NCBI RefSeq assembly: GCF_003672135.1
Contig: NC_039512.1
Coordinates: 7,224,874 to 7,288,873, forward strand
Length of the DNA stretch: 64,000 bases
Reading direction: 5' to 3'
Source of the DNA: Ooceraea biroi
Taxonomy: Eukaryota > Arthropoda > Insecta > Hymenoptera > Formicidae
Below, piece after piece: positions 63,340 to 64,000 of this stretch. Within the stretch, counting starts at the first letter, position 1. Each line of letters starts with the position of its first letter. Made by a program: the position numbers and the translations under genes. The notes beneath the pieces were generated by a model. The model saw only the letters and a program-made list of their open reading frames with translations, was not told the origin of the DNA and searched no databases.

Positions 63340-64000
63340 TTGCAGTTGCACGACGGTGCGCAATTAAAAGTTCCACAATTAGGACACGCGACGTATTCTC
63401 GCGCAGCATTGTCTGTGAAGGGTCAACTTTCCCAGTGAAACGGTATTAGGTCTCTTCGCGTGAGCGGCATATCCGAAGATTATGTCCGGAGAAAGTTCTG
63501 GCCTTTCAATCCTTTTTTTGAATTTTCAATATCCGCCATTAATCATGAATAACAGTACAGCTAGGATGAAATTCATTCTATTATAATCGGGAAAATGCAT
63601 GGTTCATGGCGAATGTGTCTCTAGATGCTTTATTCTCTTAAACTTTATGTACAGAATTTAGTTTTAGTTACGTATTGTAAGTGCCTTACAGCTATTGAAT
63701 ATCATATGCATTCTTTTTAAATAAATGTTTTACAATATTATGTTATATTGTTGTCGTGTAGCGACTAATGTATTCCAATTGCCCATTGTCATTATAACAA
63801 TCAGTTAATGAAATTTTCGATGGTTGCTTTTTATTCTTATGTATCATTGTTCGACGACGACAACGAAGTCGTACGCCTTATTGTTCCAGAGGTTAATTGA
63901 TGTTTGTGGGCAGGAAGTATTCCGTGCCAATGTCAAGCATTATAATAATGCGCGACACGCTGTGGGAATGAAATAATGTAGCTTTTATCGTATGACTTAA
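63340..64000. other. Non-coding sequence to the window end
   Basis: Mixed composition with no recognised feature. Confidence 0.5.

Noticed and set aside
1..64000. CRISPR array, rRNA operon, phage or bacterial genes
   Set aside because: No regularly spaced repeats, conserved rRNA stretches or dense ORF clusters are present. The composition is that of insect nuclear DNA.

Overview
This window is insect nuclear DNA. It is AT-rich and intron-rich, with CpG-containing GC-richer islands, many microsatellites and decayed transposons, and no bacterial-style gene packing. The style fits a holometabolous insect, possibly a hymenopteran such as an ant, but the sequence alone does not settle the order.

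The only firmly recognised gene is broad (br, Broad-Complex), the ecdysone-response BTB zinc-finger transcription factor. Its 3' half lies on the + strand. Four separate exons (804-1570, 17154-17524, 19789-20261, 22503-23488) each encode a pair of C2H2 zinc fingers followed by their own stop codon. Each starts right after an AG acceptor, and all four start in the same phase: two bases complete a split codon, then the frame runs open to the stop. This is the expected layout for mutually exclusive alternative terminal exons (the Z exons) spliced to a shared BTB core donor that must lie upstream of the window. The last exon is a clear Z1 type. It has the long conserved stretch after the fingers, a DPEDLT motif and an acidic tail. 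The first looks like Z2. The two middle ones are less certain.

Region by region: 1-803 is intron before the first Z exon. 1571-17153 is a 15.6 kb interval holding a GAGA-plus-TATA block near 2970, a GC-rich block at 4.6-5.2 kb, diverged repeats at 10.9-12.3 kb, a long CT tract and a long GA-rich tract just before the second Z exon. 17525-19788 contains a deleted mariner element. 20262-22502 is probably 3' UTR of the third isoform. 23489-64000 is a gene-poor 40 kb interval with an RT relic (26.1 kb), a 41-bp hairpin (33.6 kb), two MITE-like elements (35.3 and 41.2 kb), a nearly perfect 125-bp inverted repeat (39.1-39.5 kb) and several GC-richer islands after 50 kb. One small candidate first coding exon with a good donor lies at 56810-56902, and a short candidate ORF at 63172-63339.

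Functionally, the four Z exons would give broad isoforms with a common BTB dimerisation domain and different DNA specificity. Choice between them depends on splice-acceptor strength and polyadenylation. The first three acceptors have poor pyrimidine tracts and unusual flanking sequence, while the last has a good one. No rRNA, tRNA, CRISPR array or complete transposon was seen.
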